Origin: Rhyzopertha dominica
Taxonomy: Eukaryota; Arthropoda; Insecta; Coleoptera; Bostrichidae
Assembly: GCA_025024175.1 (NCBI GenBank)
Contig: QCXZ01000086.1
Location: 15,776,245 to 15,840,244 of the forward strand
Reading direction: 5' to 3'
Length of the DNA stretch: 64,000 bases
The notes under the pieces: model-generated
Seen by the model: the letters and a program-made list of their open reading frames with translations, nothing else
Databases searched by the model: none
What the model was told of the DNA's origin: nothing
Shown here: positions 1 through 11,492 of the stretch, piece after piece
How positions within the stretch are numbered: the stretch's first letter is position 1
Layout of the letters: each line of letters begins with the position of its first letter
Made by a program: the position numbers and the translations under genes

Positions 1-1807
1 AAAAGCCGCTTATACCCGTGGACGCATTGAAGCTTGCGGGGGAAATTCTCGTGAACTGTGGCGTGTGTTTGACAGCTTTAAATATACACAAAAAGCCGTA
101 TGTTTTAGTGCCTGAGAATCTGAAAAATGTAGATGCGATTAATGCATACTTCAGGTACAGCGAAGCGAGCACCCGGGCTACGGTGGACGGACTACGGTTG
201 CTCAAGAACAATATCTTGGCTAAGAACATGGCGAAGCTCAATGGTTTTGCTGCTGTCACCGAATGTGAAGTGACTGCTGTTATCAGCTCACTGAAATCGA
301 ACGCTCTTGGAATAGACATGATCAACTTGAAAATGATTAAGCATGTGCTGCCCTTTTGCGTAACTGCCATCACCTATATCATAAATTACTGCCTTATCAA
401 TGGCTTAGTGCCAACTCTTTGGAAGAAAGCCTTAATAACACCAGTGCCTAAAGTAAACCGAGTTGTGACAATAAACGACTTGAGACCTGTGAGCGTTTTG
501 TGTACACTTAGCAAAGTCTTGGAAATCGTCGTGCAGAGGCAGTTTTCCGCACACCTTAACCGGAACGGCATACTACCGGATAATCAGTCTGCTTTTAGGA
601 AACACCAGAGTACAGCTACAGCTTTGACTAGAATAACAGATGACATTGTCCGTCAGATTGATGAAAACAGAGTTGGCTTCCTATGCTTTCTTGACTACTC
701 AAAGGCTTTCGACTCGATTGATCGTGAGCTACTTCTATCTAAGCTTCAATACTATGGCATAGAGGGTACTGCGTTCAATTGGTTTACCAGCTTTCTGTCC
801 GATCGAGTACAGGCGGTTAGAATCGATGGCGTGACATCAGACTGGATTACGACAGCATATGGGGTGCCTCAGGGTAGTGTGCTAGGCCGCTTAGCTTATA
901 GCGTATATATTGCCGACTTTCCTCGAATGATGCCTGCTAATTGGGGAATGCATTGCTATGCGGACGGCATTCAGTGTTACGTGTCGTGCTTTCCGGAGGA
1001 AGCCAATCAGATTATAGGTGTAATTAACGAGACTCTTCAATCGATCGTTGACTGGTCGACATTAATGGTCTTTAACTGAATGCGAGGAAAACTCAGGTGA
1101 TGTGTATCGGCTCTGTAAATTGCATTCGGAAAATGCCACAGTGTCTTAGTGCGATTCTACTGAACTCTGAAGTGATTCCTCTCTCCAAGGAAGTGAAAAA
1201 CCTGGGTGTAGTAATAGACCCTCATCTGTCCTTTGAGCAACATGCTGTGCGTAAGTCATCAATAGGGTGGTGGAAATTGAAATGTCTGTGGAAGTACAAG
1301 AACACATTATCACCGGAAATAAAATGGAAACTTGCCAATGCACTGGTACTCTGTCACATAGATTATTGTAACACAGTGTACTACAAATTTCTGAGTAATT
1401 CAGTGAGGGACAAACTTCAATTATTGCAACATGCATGTCTACGGTTCTCATTTTTAATAGGTTACAGGGACCATGTCACCCTATATTACAGACAGTTTAA
1501 AATACTAAAACTTAATGAGAGATATATACCGTCGTTTTGTGTGTTTTTGCGGAGGATTATTTCTAGTGGGTTGCCAACATATCTTTGCGACCGTCTGACT
1601 CGGAGATCCGATATTCATGATGTAGACTTGCGTTTTGTACATAGTCTTTCTATTCCTAGACATAACACTCAGAAATTCAAAGGTAGTTTTGAATATACTG
1701 CTGCCATATTGCATAATCACTACACTGACATATTCTCTGAAAAATGTAGCCTTATAACGTTTAAGAATAAAATATCTTGTAAACTGCTAGAATTATATGA
1801 GAGGTAG
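1..1807 (+). pseudogene. LINE ORF2, reverse transcriptase and C-terminal part, frameshifted
   Basis: The reading frame is already open at the window edge, so the 5' half (endonuclease) lies outside. Visible RT landmarks are the fingers motif around NDLRPVSVL (about 475-505), the palm motif A in LDYSKAFDSID (about 690-722), and GVPQGSVLG (about 862-888). The catalytic YxDD box reads YADG: codon 966-968 is Gly where the second Asp belongs. A stop at about 1077 and a +1 shift near 1070 move the C-terminal part into another frame (1097-1807), which still shows the post-RT signature LNARKTQVMCI followed by NLGVVIDPHLSFEQH. It is a member of the I/Jockey/CR1 superclade; I cannot fix the clade. It is inactive on two grounds, the lost Asp and the shift. 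An (ATT)n tail follows about 175 bp downstream. Confidence 0.88.
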
Positions 1808-1979
1808 GGATATTTGTATATCTTTCGTGTATCTATCTATGTTTGCTTTATACTCAACTGTTGGTTTTTTGGATTAAATTAATCTGCTAATTTTATATGG
1901 AACTGCCCCTAATGTAAAACGGCTCTGCGGATTTAGAGGGCTTTTGAACTATGTATACCTTGTACATTGCTCAATAAAT

Positions 1980-1982
<3 letters not shown>

Positions 1983-2069
<87 letters not shown>

Positions 2070-2070
2070 A
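1983..2070 (+). repeat. (ATT)n microsatellite forming the 3' tail of the upstream LINE
   Basis: About 29 uninterrupted ATT units directly follow the AATAAATA that ends the LINE 3' UTR. Trinucleotide tails are typical of I-like and some related LINEs, made by reverse-transcriptase slippage during target-primed integration. Immediately after the repeat the sequence becomes the antisense of another LINE's ORF1, so the tail marks an insertion boundary. The long isoleucine runs predicted across it in both directions are translation artefacts. Confidence 0.9.
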
Positions 2071-3137
2071 TGTCTTTGTTGTTGCAGGCTTTCCCTCGTC
2101 TCTGGCATGGGATACACGTTTTTGGTTTATCCTTGCCCGGGCAGTCTACTTTTCGATGCCCTGTTTTCCCGTAGTGCGCACAGGCCTCTTCCTTTTGGGG
2201 GCAGTGTTTTCCGACGTGGCCCAGATCTTGGCACGTGTGGCATCTCGGTACCACCAGGTAGTCTTTCGCAGACAGAGACCGGAATCCTGTAAACAGCCTC
2301 CCCTGCTGTATCAGCATTTTTCTCAGCTCCTGACTTACTTCCACTATATAGTGCACGGTGGGTTTTTCTCGCGGCCCAGTCTTGGTTCTTATGCTGAAAT
2401 TGTCTTCAAACGTTTTCTTGTCTACTGTATCCGCAAAGTTTTGCGCATACGCATCTTCTAAGAACTTTTCCTCTGACATTTTTGTTGGCACGTCATAGAC
2501 GATCATAAGAGGTCGTCTTTTCCTCGGCGGTTCGCATTTGAGGACCTTATCTACTTCTTTATTTTTCATTATCTTTTCCGCGTCTTTCTCTGGTCGTGTC
2601 TCCACAATTAAAACCTTTGCAGATACACGCATTCCTCTGACCTGGATTCCATCTTTCGCTGGATCTATCGCTTTTGTGAATTTCTCCTGTGCGCTTTTTA
2701 CGTCCTCTCCATCTCTAGCTGTTATGAACAGTGTAGTTTTTTGGTACACTGTTCACCCTGCTAATTGCTTGTTGCACACTGTTTTGTTTCGTTTTTAGCA
2801 CCTGTGCAAAAGACAACTGCACTGGAGCAGATCTTTCCTCTTTTCATTGCGTAGCCAGCTGATCGGTTAGTTCTTTGTTTGTGCTTCTTAATTTCTCAAT
2901 CTCACTTTTTAGAAATTTATTCTCACCCCTCAAACCAGACTGAGCGAAAGCCACCTCCGTTATCTTTTGCTTTAATAGTGCCACAGACGACCTGCTCAAT
3001 CTTTTTGAGGGGTCCAGATCCTTCTCCACAAATGCTAGAAGATCTGCGTACCTCTCTTCCAGTGTTGTTTCCGTCCTTTGTGACACGATTTTACTCGCGT
3101 CTCCAACAGAGCTCTTCCTCTTCGGCCCTTCAGCCAT
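2071..3137 (-). pseudogene. LINE ORF1 (Gag-like, CCHC zinc knuckles), truncated
   Basis: ORF1 proteins of R1/Jockey-type LINEs bind the element RNA in the ribonucleoprotein particle. Read on the minus strand, the start ATG is at 3137. The first about 97 codons hold a Lys/Glu-rich region with coiled-coil character. A frame change between 2844 and 2749 leads into the central domain. The C-terminal part carries CX2CX4HX4C knuckles: CHTCQDLGHVGKHC is intact, the second has Tyr for its second Cys (CAHYGKTGHRKVDC), and a third begins CIPCQRRGKAC. The frame then runs into the ATT repeat, so the ORF1 end and all of ORF2 are missing on this side. The simplest reading is that the plus-strand LINE inserted here. 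Confidence 0.82.
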
Positions 3138-3479
3138 TGCGGAGATTTTATCTCTAGTTCATCTCACTCACAATCGGAATATTGTCCTATTTATAGTTCG
3201 ATCACCCGCACAACACGGTCGATGAGTTTATTTCAATAACGGATTTCACAAAAGATTTCACCATGCGCCACCTACTTTGCGAAACCAGGCACGAAATTGC
3301 ATGCAAAGTTGCTGCATCCGCGACCTACTTACGCAACCTCCACTGTTTCGCGCAACTACACGCGCGACCCACTTTCTTTATTGCTCTATTGCACTTATTA
3401 CAATTTAGCAACTCTCGCTCCACATGCACGTCCGAACGGTCTGACGTTCAGCAAGCGACAGCACCACAAAGCTCTAATC
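3138..3479. other. No gene seen; probable LINE 5' leader
   Basis: This stretch is richer in GC than its surroundings and contains no frame I recognise. It lies immediately 5' of the minus-strand LINE ORF1, so it may be that element's 5' UTR, but no boundary or target duplication can be seen. Confidence 0.3.
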
Positions 3480-3640
3480 CAGTGAAATTGATTTAAGTGG
3501 TGCCACCCTTGACCTTGAGCACAACAGATTCGTTTAGCAATTTCCTTATACAAATCTGTGGTCCTTATGTAGGTATACATAAGCGTCACATGCAGGTCCA
3601 GATGCATCACAAAAGCCGTGCATTTGAACATCTTTCCAGT
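3480..3640 (-). pseudogene. BEL/Pao retrotransposon RNase H remnant
   Basis: Minus-strand translation of 3601-3623 onward gives HGFCDASGPACDAYVYL, and after two stops 3483-3530 gives LLCSRSRVAPLKSISL. In BEL/Pao Pol proteins the segment after the RT reads HGFsDAS...AYgacvYl, then LLcaKSRVAPLK..siPRLEL, so order and spacing match. Only about 50 codons survive, with in-frame stops. The upstream side runs without a gap into DIRS-like recombinase sequence, so this is a scrap at a junction. The call rests on motif memory, not on an alignment. Confidence 0.55.
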
Positions 3641-5045
3641 CATAAAAGGAAGTAACCTATCTGTTGATGCGGAATTGTTGTACTGTTTTATTGTAGCATC
3701 TGATAAAGATTGTATCGTGGTTTCTAGTATCACGGGCAGGTAACCTATTAAGCTAAAGGCTTCCGGAGGACTTAGTATGCAACCCAAATAAACATTGACT
3801 CCTGAGGGTGAGGTTCCATAGAAGGACAAGACAAAAGATTTAGATCAAGTTCCAGAATAAGTGTTTCTTCCAAAGCTAGCTTTAAAACCAGTGGGTACCA
3901 CGGCTGAGAGGGCCAGTAAGAACTAACGAGATTCTCTCTACCTTATCTTTTATGATCTTTTGTACCGCCCCTAAAATTTGAGAATATTGTGAAAGGCAAA
4001 AAAATCATTTCTAAGACAAAGGAATCTTTTTTCTAATGATATTGTGACCCTACCAACGAAGATCATTTAATAATAGAGAACGCATTTGCATATTATCGTA
4101 GTAGATCTTGGTTCTGAGTAGAGCCTAAATCTTTTCCATACCATAATTTTGTATACATCCAGCCAAACTTTTAGGCAGAACAAGCAGACACCAAGTTTCC
4201 AATCCGCTGTGCAAACTTACTATTTTGCATATTTGTCTGGTTAAAAGGGAATATTATAGTTTGTTTGTTTTTTTACAAGTTTGATGAGGTATTAGGCAAT
4301 TTTTTGATTCGTTAATGGTAACACCTTTATGATTACAAAAAGATTCATATAGTTAACACGACCAAAGCCTTCTCTCCTAATGAATTCTAAAACAGAATTC
4401 AGTAACTTTGGAAACATAAAAGCGGAAAACAACCCAAACAGGATACAAGTAAATTCAAAATTTTCTCAGACGAAAATCTCAGAAATTGCCTGTTGCTATT
4501 TTGATGGAAATAAGCATCTATTAAATCTATTGTGTTTAAAAAGCAATATTTAGACAGAAGGTTAGCTACTGCATTGAAATATTCCTTCGTAAAATGAGGA
4601 GGAATGACAACTTGTTTGGTTGTTTTAAAATCAACATAAAGCGCTTTGATTTTCTAGCTGTCCTATGCATTCAACCATCGCTCCTTTCAAATTAAGTCAT
4701 TGACCACCGTTTTCAAAAGCTTGTTTTTACAACTGTCGACTTAACTAGGAGACGCTCTTGATGAAGAGGAGAAGAGAATGGAGTTTTATACCCTTTTATT
4801 CAGTTTAAAAATATGGTATTTGGGGTTAATCGTGTCCATTCGTGGAAAAACCAATGCAGTATAACAGCCAGAGAAAATTTATGTACCTCAAATAGCGCTT
4901 CTGTTTGGTCTGTGGGTTTTGTCGAGATAAATACTCTGTAAGGTCACGACTAGCGAGCTCTGTCCTTAACTGACTGTATACGTCTCTCCCCTCTTTTTTT
5001 TTGAGGAGGAAGAAAATCATACCAGTAATTTGACACAGGAGCAAC
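3641..5045 (-). pseudogene. DIRS-like retrotransposon remnant (RT, RNase H-linker, tyrosine recombinase)
   Basis: Pieces in several minus-strand frames follow the DIRS gene order. From the right: a possible Gag/RT linker (LTEYLSRQNPQTKQK, about 4900-4950), the RT entry motif GYKTPFSS (about 4790), palm motif A-like LNTIDLIDAYF (about 4515-4550), a thumb/RNase H segment (KIYYDNMQMRSLLLNDLRW, about 4040-4110), then WPSQPWYPLVLKLALEE (about 3855-3910), the Trp-Pro-rich stretch between RNase H and recombinase. It ends in IQSLSDATIKQYN (about 3680-3720), which resembles the core-binding start of DIRS/Ngaro tyrosine recombinases. The catalytic recombinase domain is missing, cut off at the BEL scrap. 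Many frameshifts make it dead. DIRS elements integrate by recombinase rather than DDE integrase. Confidence 0.72.
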
Positions 5046-5445
5046 AGAGGTAGAAAACATAAGAGCTTTATTTCCCTTTTCTGTTGTTAGTTTTCTATCT
5101 GTTAAAATAGGACCAAATAACATCAAAACCACGATCCCTGCCTTCAGTGCATTTACTTAGAATTGATATCAAAGAAAGCGTCAGGTAGACATTAGAGGGT
5201 AAGATAACTCTCTCTGGTCTTCGACAGCTCTTTTCCTGCATTCTATGTCTGCCAGTAACTCCAACTGATTTTAATGACGTTATGGATCTCGAAATTAGCA
5301 CAGCGTCGGTTTCCGAAATTATTACCTAAACTACCTACCTACAACCTCCTAACCTCCTTTGGAAGATCTTAATCGTTTAGAACAAGAATACTGCTATGCG
5401 AATTGTAATTTTCCACTTCCATATCATCATCACCACACAAGTACC

Positions 5446-5690
5446 GCCCTGACATGCTCGGAGTGCAGCTGCGGGAGTTTCTCGTTTGTCGGAGTCGCCG
5501 ACCCGAGTTGGGTTCGGCCGACACCACTTCCAGAAGGAAGATTACCTTCCGAATTTGATCTTCCACATCCATTCACGCCCTGACTCGCACGGAATGCAGC
5601 TGCGGGAGTTTAGGTTTGTCGGTGTCGTCGACCCGCGCTGGGTTCGTCCCACATCGCTTCCAGTAGGGAGATTCGCCGCCGCAGAAACTA
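5446..5690. repeat. Two diverged tandem units of about 131 bp
   Basis: Copies starting at 5446 and 5577 share the blocks GCAGCTGCGGGAGTTT, TTTGTCGG, CGACCC, GGGTTCG and CGCTTCCAG/CACTTCCAG, in the same order and 131 bp apart, with scattered substitutions. The units are GC-rich compared with their flanks. Predicted proteins in both strands are repeats of this unit and look like no family. The 300 bases after it hold nothing recognisable up to the hAT target site. Confidence 0.7.
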
Positions 5691-6005
5691 CTGCTATCAC
5701 ACGGCAAAAAGCCCACCTTGCGGGAAGATCGACAAGCGTCAGACGAAGAACGTGATCAGCAACGGGAGCCGCTTCTGTTTGTCTCGCAGCGTGCTTTAAC
5801 TTCTGGCAGGCAGAGGTATCGTAACTACTACTAACTTCAGTTTACGATGCGAATGGATTTCGCATTTGCAAGACGAAAAACGACAAAATCTTTTACTTAT
5901 TTCTAAGTAAAACAAGGGGAAACAAAGCCTAACCTGAAAATTAAGCGTTAAATTTACCAATGCGCAACGCGTGCCTGTACGACGAGCATAAAGAGATGAT
6001 CAAGG

Positions 6006-6047
6006 TTCTAGAGCAGTATTGCCAGATGGAAAAATAGAATATCCGTA
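6006..6047 (+). repeat. hAT target duplication (6006-6013) and left terminal inverted repeat
   Basis: TTCTAGAG is followed by CAGTATTGCCAGATGG and, within 34 bases, by ATATCCGTA. It pairs as an imperfect inverted repeat with 9025-9055. Confidence 0.82.
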
Positions 6048-9000
6048 GCGTGCCTTTTGAATACCAGTCAAACGCTCTATCACTCAGCTATCAGGGCCCT
6101 GCCGTAGCGTGCCTGTCAAAATATTCGTAGGTGAACGAAAAATTCCGCAGATATGTATATTATATATTAGAATATTGAATATACATAAATCCATAATAAG
6201 AAACAAGAAAATATAAATGAAAACAATATTTATTAAGATATAAGTACATTTTAATTCTTGAAATAAATATGAAATGCTAATCCATTCTAAAAAAATGTAT
6301 TCTGAAAACTAAGTATTCGTTATTGCTCTAAAATTACATAATTTAGAAGCAATTCGCGGGTGACGATGCACTTAAAAATGCTATCAATCAATGACTAAAC
6401 AAATTGGCGGGAGAATATGAGGGGGTACTGTCATGATTAAGAGTTTTTCATTAATTTAACGATTATGTAGAACAGTAGTAGTTTAAGAGAAACAACCTAT
6501 AAAGGTTAGAGCATACATTTTTTAAATAAAACTGCATTTACTTTAGAAATTAAATATACATTACGTACCATACATACATCGAATAACTGAGTATCTAAAT
6601 TGTAATTATAACAATTTGCCTTATCTATATACTGTTTAGAATTTACTAATCCAGCAATCGTGTCTGTTGTCAAACGGTTTCGCTGCTGTGTTTTTTATCA
6701 GATTTACTTCCGAAAAAAATCCTTTCGCATGCAGCACTGAAATGTGGCAATGAAAGCAAATTTAGCATGAAAGTGGATAGTAATGGAAACCTGGTGGATC
6801 ATCTCCATTTTTCATTTTATTAATTTGAAGCCAGAAATGTTCAACGGTATCTAAGGATGGCAGATCTACGGTGCTTTTTAGTATGCGATATTCAGTATCT
6901 AAAGATTGCAATTCGTTTTCAGATACTAATCCAGGAAATTTAATTACCAAGGGAACAACGGATTCATACTTTTTTAGTGTTTCTGGATCTAAAAAATCGA
7001 ATAATTTAAAGAAATTATCACTGAAATTAAATAGTTTTTTAATTTGATTTATTGATTCAATATAAAAATCTACACAACGCAATTTAAAATTTCGTACATC
7101 GAGCTCAGTTAAATCCCCCGAAGTCAAAATTGTGGCTGAAACTTTGGCGCCGAAATACATACGCTCAATTGGCTTGAACAATCTAGGATTCTTGTAATCA
7201 ATCAGATGCACAGAACCACTGAGATGTTCGTTTTTTATATAGCAGTTCATAATTGTACGAGTTGCCGTTTCAATTTTAGAATGTAATTTATGTATTTGTG
7301 GTGACTCATATTGCATCAGTTTATTTAAGTCAATAAAAACCGGCAATATAAATTGCAAAAACTGCAAATATAATTTAAGTGCAGGATCATGAAATTGCAA
7401 AAGAATTCCTTCAGTTTTCTGCTTAAATCCATTATCTGAATCAAATGCTTCACCTTGAAAAAATAATCGAAGGGCACTATATTGTTCTAAGATCCTATCC
7501 ACAACTATTTTTAACGACAGCCATCGTGTCTGACTTGCATACATCATTTTGTGTAGTTTAACGTCTACAAAATGCTGAAATTCTTCTAATTTTTTAATTC
7601 TTTTGTGACTGTTTTTAAAATAGTTATATATATCGCATACGAAATTTTCTATAGTTTCGGGAAGCTTTAGACACGCACAAATGAATTGAGTGGCATACAC
7701 AGCTGAGCAAAAAAATATTAGGCACTTCAGCTTTTAAAAGTGCTGACAAAGAATGCGCTTTGCCCGTCATTACATTTGCGCTATCAGACGCAAATCCTAT
7801 CAGATTTTGCTTGTAGTTAATTTGGTCTTTTATGAATGCATTTGTGACTGTTTTATATAATTCATTAGCAGTGGCATTAGGTACAGGCATTAAGTTTATA
7901 AAACATGTCTCGTGTTGAATTTTTATAATATACCCTAGCTACCACCACTAAATGTTTAATAGTAGAGCAATCAGTGGATTCATCCACAATTATTGAAAAT
8001 TTACTTTTTTGCAATATATTAACTAGATTGTCATGCTGTTGTGCACCCAGAACATTACATATAATACCGGTAGTCTTTGTTCTACCGCATTTAATTTTTT
8101 TCGCGATGTCGGAGTGCGTGAAAGAAGCTTTGCAAACTTCCATTAAATTGTCGGCGACATTCATAGAAATGTTGTGTTCCGCCAGAAATCCTACAAGGCG
8201 CAGTTCAGCTGAAGTAACCTAAAAATGTTATATGTAATAGATGCAAATATATTTAAAATCATTTTCTTATGGCAGTTGAAGTTGGAAGTGCCTGGGGTGG
8301 TTGTAAAATTAAGTATAGTTTGCCCTTTCACACTACGACAACACGCCAAATGCTTTTTATCGGTAACGTGTTTTAATAGATCTTTTTTTCCTCCAGCGGA
8401 AATTTTAAAATGCATTTTGCAAGCTTTAAAAAGCGAAGCATCTTCCGGTATCACTGCTACTCAACCAATTTTTAAAAACATCTTCGTTTTCCCAATCTCG
8501 CTAATATTGTTGTTGGTACTTCACCTTTTTTCGGAGTAGTTTCTTGTTACTCACCCGAAGTATTCTCTTCCATTAACAAACAACAAACAACGTTTATAAA
8601 TTCAAAACTATGAACCGCTGTAGTGTACAATGTAGCACTGCCAAGGTTTAGTAACCAACCATTGCTGAGCCGCTGAGCAGTGTACCTTTGCCATCTATCA
8701 ACGAGTAGCTAAAATAGTCATAGATAAGAGAGTTAGTTGATGAAAGCGCTTGATCGAAGTTAGGAATATCTCCAATCAGGATACCGAACAAATGGTTCGG
8801 AAGCGTCTCTGTTTTTGCCAGCGGATTGAAGTCTTAATGTATTGCCGATAAGTGGCGGGTTCAAATAAGGAAAGCCGTGGTAGAATTCTGACGTATTCAG
8901 AGAGCGCACGTACCGATGTTTGAGCATCATCCTAATATACTATAACGAAATTAATTTCGGGAAAAAATCCGTATATTTTAATAAAATCCGTAGTTCCGTA

Positions 9001-9055
9001 GATCATACTTGAAATCCGTAGATATACGGAAAAATCCGTAGACCTGGTAACACTA
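6014..9055 (-). mobile_element. Complete-ended hAT transposon, 3042 bp, with 8-bp target duplication
   Basis: The element is flanked on both sides by TTCTAGAG (6006-6013 and 9056-9063), the 8-bp target duplication expected of hAT integration. The left end begins CAGTATTGCCAGATGG. The right end, read inward, begins TAGTGTTACCAGGTCTACGG. Both then reach a TCCGTA motif, and CCGTAG/CTACGG-type repeats recur inside both ends. The interior encodes a decayed transposase on the minus strand. Boundaries are therefore well supported. The terminal C-to-T change at the right end and the broken coding region suggest it can no longer move itself. Confidence 0.88.
6640..8454 (-). pseudogene. hAT transposase, frameshifted
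   Basis: hAT transposases cut and paste DNA with an RNase H-like catalytic core and dimerise through a C-terminal domain. From the N-terminus, 8454-8330 has a BED/TTF-like finger remnant (KMHFKISAGGKKDLLKH...KKH) in which one of the Cys ligands is not visible. 8164-7880 gives IIVDESTDCSTIKHLVV, with the first catalytic Asp region. 7890-7624 gives LIGFASDSANVM, with the second Asp region, and LLSCVCHSIHL. 7700-6762 has QTRWLSLKIVVDRI. After a further shift at about 6780-6640 the hAT dimerisation motif reads LPHFSAACERIFSEVN. At least four frame breaks separate these blocks. Overall length and order fit a complete family member that has decayed. Confidence 0.85.
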
Positions 9056-9063
9056 TTCTAGAG
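9025..9063 (-). repeat. hAT right terminal inverted repeat and target duplication (9056-9063)
   Basis: Read on the minus strand the end is TAGTGTTACCAGGTCTACGG, preceded outside the element by the second copy of the 8-bp duplication (TTCTAGAG on the plus strand). Confidence 0.82.
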
Positions 9064-9119
9064 CGGATTTTTTTTTAATTGTGCTCAGAGTACGACAGAG
9101 ACGTACTACAGTTATTAGT

Positions 9120-10095
9120 GATATCGAGGGCTGAACTTAGATATAATAATTAAAATGACAGTACTTGTAGGTGTCGAATAAGTTTTGAGCTCGGATACTT
9201 TTTGATCGAAGTATGACTTTGAGCAGAACCTGAGCCTGGTTGACTAGATTGGTTAGGCCTGCAATCTTCTTTTTGCAGCAGTGCATCCCTCTGCAAAATA
9301 AGTTGTACCAACTCCTCAGTTACCCATTTCTGGGCTTCATTAGCATTTGACTCTGTACCAAAGGCATGTTTTTTAATGCGAGGGTTCAAGAAAGTTGTTT
9401 TTGCTTCAAATTCTCCTAGCCCACTTGTTTTTATTTAATACCACTCCTGCTTCAGTGTTAGCAGTAATATTTTTCAGAGCTAACTGAAATCCCCGAAACG
9501 GTGGATTAACCATGGACATTGTACAGTATTTCAGGTTTTAAAATTTGAACGCAGTCTTTTGTAACTTGCCATTCATCAGCATCAAGAAATACCGTTAACT
9601 TAATATAGTAAGACGAGATACAGATCCTTAATTTCCAAAAGCTTTCTAACATTATAAGCACAGAATTCCACCTAGTGGGAACATCCTGTTTTACTTTTAA
9701 GGCAGGGCTAGGTATTAATTTTCTATTGCAACAATGCTGTGCTTAAAATGTGCAGCCAACCCCCTGCACTTCTTTAAAATCTCAGTTAATTTGTGGTCAC
9801 CACTCAAGGCATCATTAACACTTAGATTAAAGGTGTGTGCTATAAACGGGTGGTGGTACATTTTCGAATATTCGTTTCTAGCTTTCTTCATATTAGCTGC
9901 ATTGTCCGACACCACTGTAGTTACTTTATCAAATATTCTCCATTCTTGGAGTATTGCTTTAATGGCCATACTTACTGCTTCACTAGTACGTGACCCACCT
10001 GTGTTTGTGACACAGCCAAGGTTTTGGCTGTAAGTTTGTTGCGAATACAATATTTTTCAATTTGTTATCAAAAACAATATGCCCCGTAACAGTTG
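9120..10095 (-). pseudogene. hAT transposase fragment (ZBED1/Ac-like)
   Basis: Minus-strand pieces form the middle of another hAT transposase: VTGHIVFDNKLK (about 10070), GGSRTSEAV then VVSDNAANMKKARNEY (9870-9960, second-Asp region of the core), FIAHTFNLSVNDAL, VPTRWNS (about 9680, the conserved TRWNS), LDADEWQVTKDCVQILKP (about 9550), and LNPRIKKHAFG (about 9360-9389). The BED finger and the C-terminal dimerisation motif are absent, so it is truncated at both ends. It sits just outside the target duplication of the neighbouring hAT and belongs to a different family, as its motifs are distinct. Confidence 0.8.
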
Positions 10096-11433
10096 TAACG
10101 GTATCAAAAGACTAAAGCGTGGTGTATACTCTTTTCAAATAAATTTTATACAAATTGTAACTAAATTACGAGTATGACACCTCAAAGGATCACCGTTACA
10201 AAGTATTTATAGTGGCTGAGGGATGATTAATCTCACTGGTAACTCAGTGGAGACTGGTCGCGGGTGCGCAACAGCCTTCGTAACAAATATACGAAACGCG
10301 AAATTGTACTCTAAAATATTGAAATATGAAAAGAAAACGCTAAAATCGGGAATACGTTCGTTAATTTAATGATCTACGTTTTACATACCGTGTGACTACT
10401 AACTAACCCTGACAAAGTACGTACTTGTGTGTCCTATGGCTACAATATGCGGTACAATTCAATCTAAGTTCGTAAATCTAAATGATTTGATTAGTAAAAT
10501 CACCGAGGTAATCGCCTGTTTATCATTATTATGTCTAACGAAATCGAGCGAATTGTATCAATTTACAAGAAAATATACTAATATCGCGGTAAAACGTAAT
10601 AATAAGAAAACACAAGTAATAGGTAGTTAAACGTAAAGAAATATGGGGGTAGGTATTCAGCCTGAGGGCCTCTCGGCAGCACTGATGCTCCCGTGACGTC
10701 AGTGGAACGATGTCTAGGCGGTAAGTACAACTTGAAGGTAAGTATATGTTCCTAGGATGGTCCTCAAAATACCGCAGGGCCGTTCCCGACGTTCTAGATG
10801 AAGTAACACGGGTAAGTCCCAATGCAATGCAGACGTCCCGAAATATGGGGATGTGTGTTGTACGTCCTCGACGATAATGAACAGATATGGTATAATTTCG
10901 TTAAAGAAGTAAAACAAAGAGAGCCTAAAAAGAATATCAAACCGCTCTACTAAAATATAGAAAACTATTACCGATCTCACCTTTAGATGGAGGGCGGCTC
11001 TGTATAGTGGGGTGAGGGCAGCAAACAAAATCCGACCAAGTCGAACTGAGGTATGAATTACAACCAATCCTCAACAAACTAGAATTGCTAGCACAAGATC
11101 CCACAAGTGGCTGTAGTGTGCCGAATTCCAAACAGTATTCAAAAATACACAATTAGCAAATGCTTTTGCACACTGCAATACGATAGCGATGCAATTTTAA
11201 TGCTGGCCTCTACTGGAGTGTCATATCGCGCTGAACGAAAAGACGAAGAGCCGTGAATGCCAGTTTTTACTGGACCCCCGTAAAATAGGTAAAATAATGA
11301 TGACACGAAATATAGATATTGACAGGATGCATATTTTTCCTTTTAGAAACAACACCTTTCGGAAGAAAATAGAAGATCACACGAATTTGCATCTAAATGA
11401 AATTATGTTAATTTAAATCTATTGAATTAGTTT
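10096..11433. other. No recognisable gene
   Basis: Several overlapping minus-strand frames of 70-117 codons occur at 10535-11152. Their translations have no motif I recognise and low-complexity stretches. I see no terminal repeats or RNA genes. Confidence 0.4.
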
Positions 11434-11492
11434 TTCTAAAGAAAATAATTCTTAAAGTGAACTTCCACTTTATTTTTACAATTGTAAAGCGC

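Noticed and set aside
1944..2174. Frames with long isoleucine runs on both strands
   Set aside because: They are translations of the (ATT)n microsatellite; only the part beyond 2070 on the minus strand is real LINE ORF1.
3398..3829. 143-codon minus-strand frame taken as one protein
   Set aside because: Only its first half matches DIRS-like recombinase; the second half is out of frame with the BEL/Pao RNase H reading of the same DNA, so it is a chimeric open frame, not a gene.
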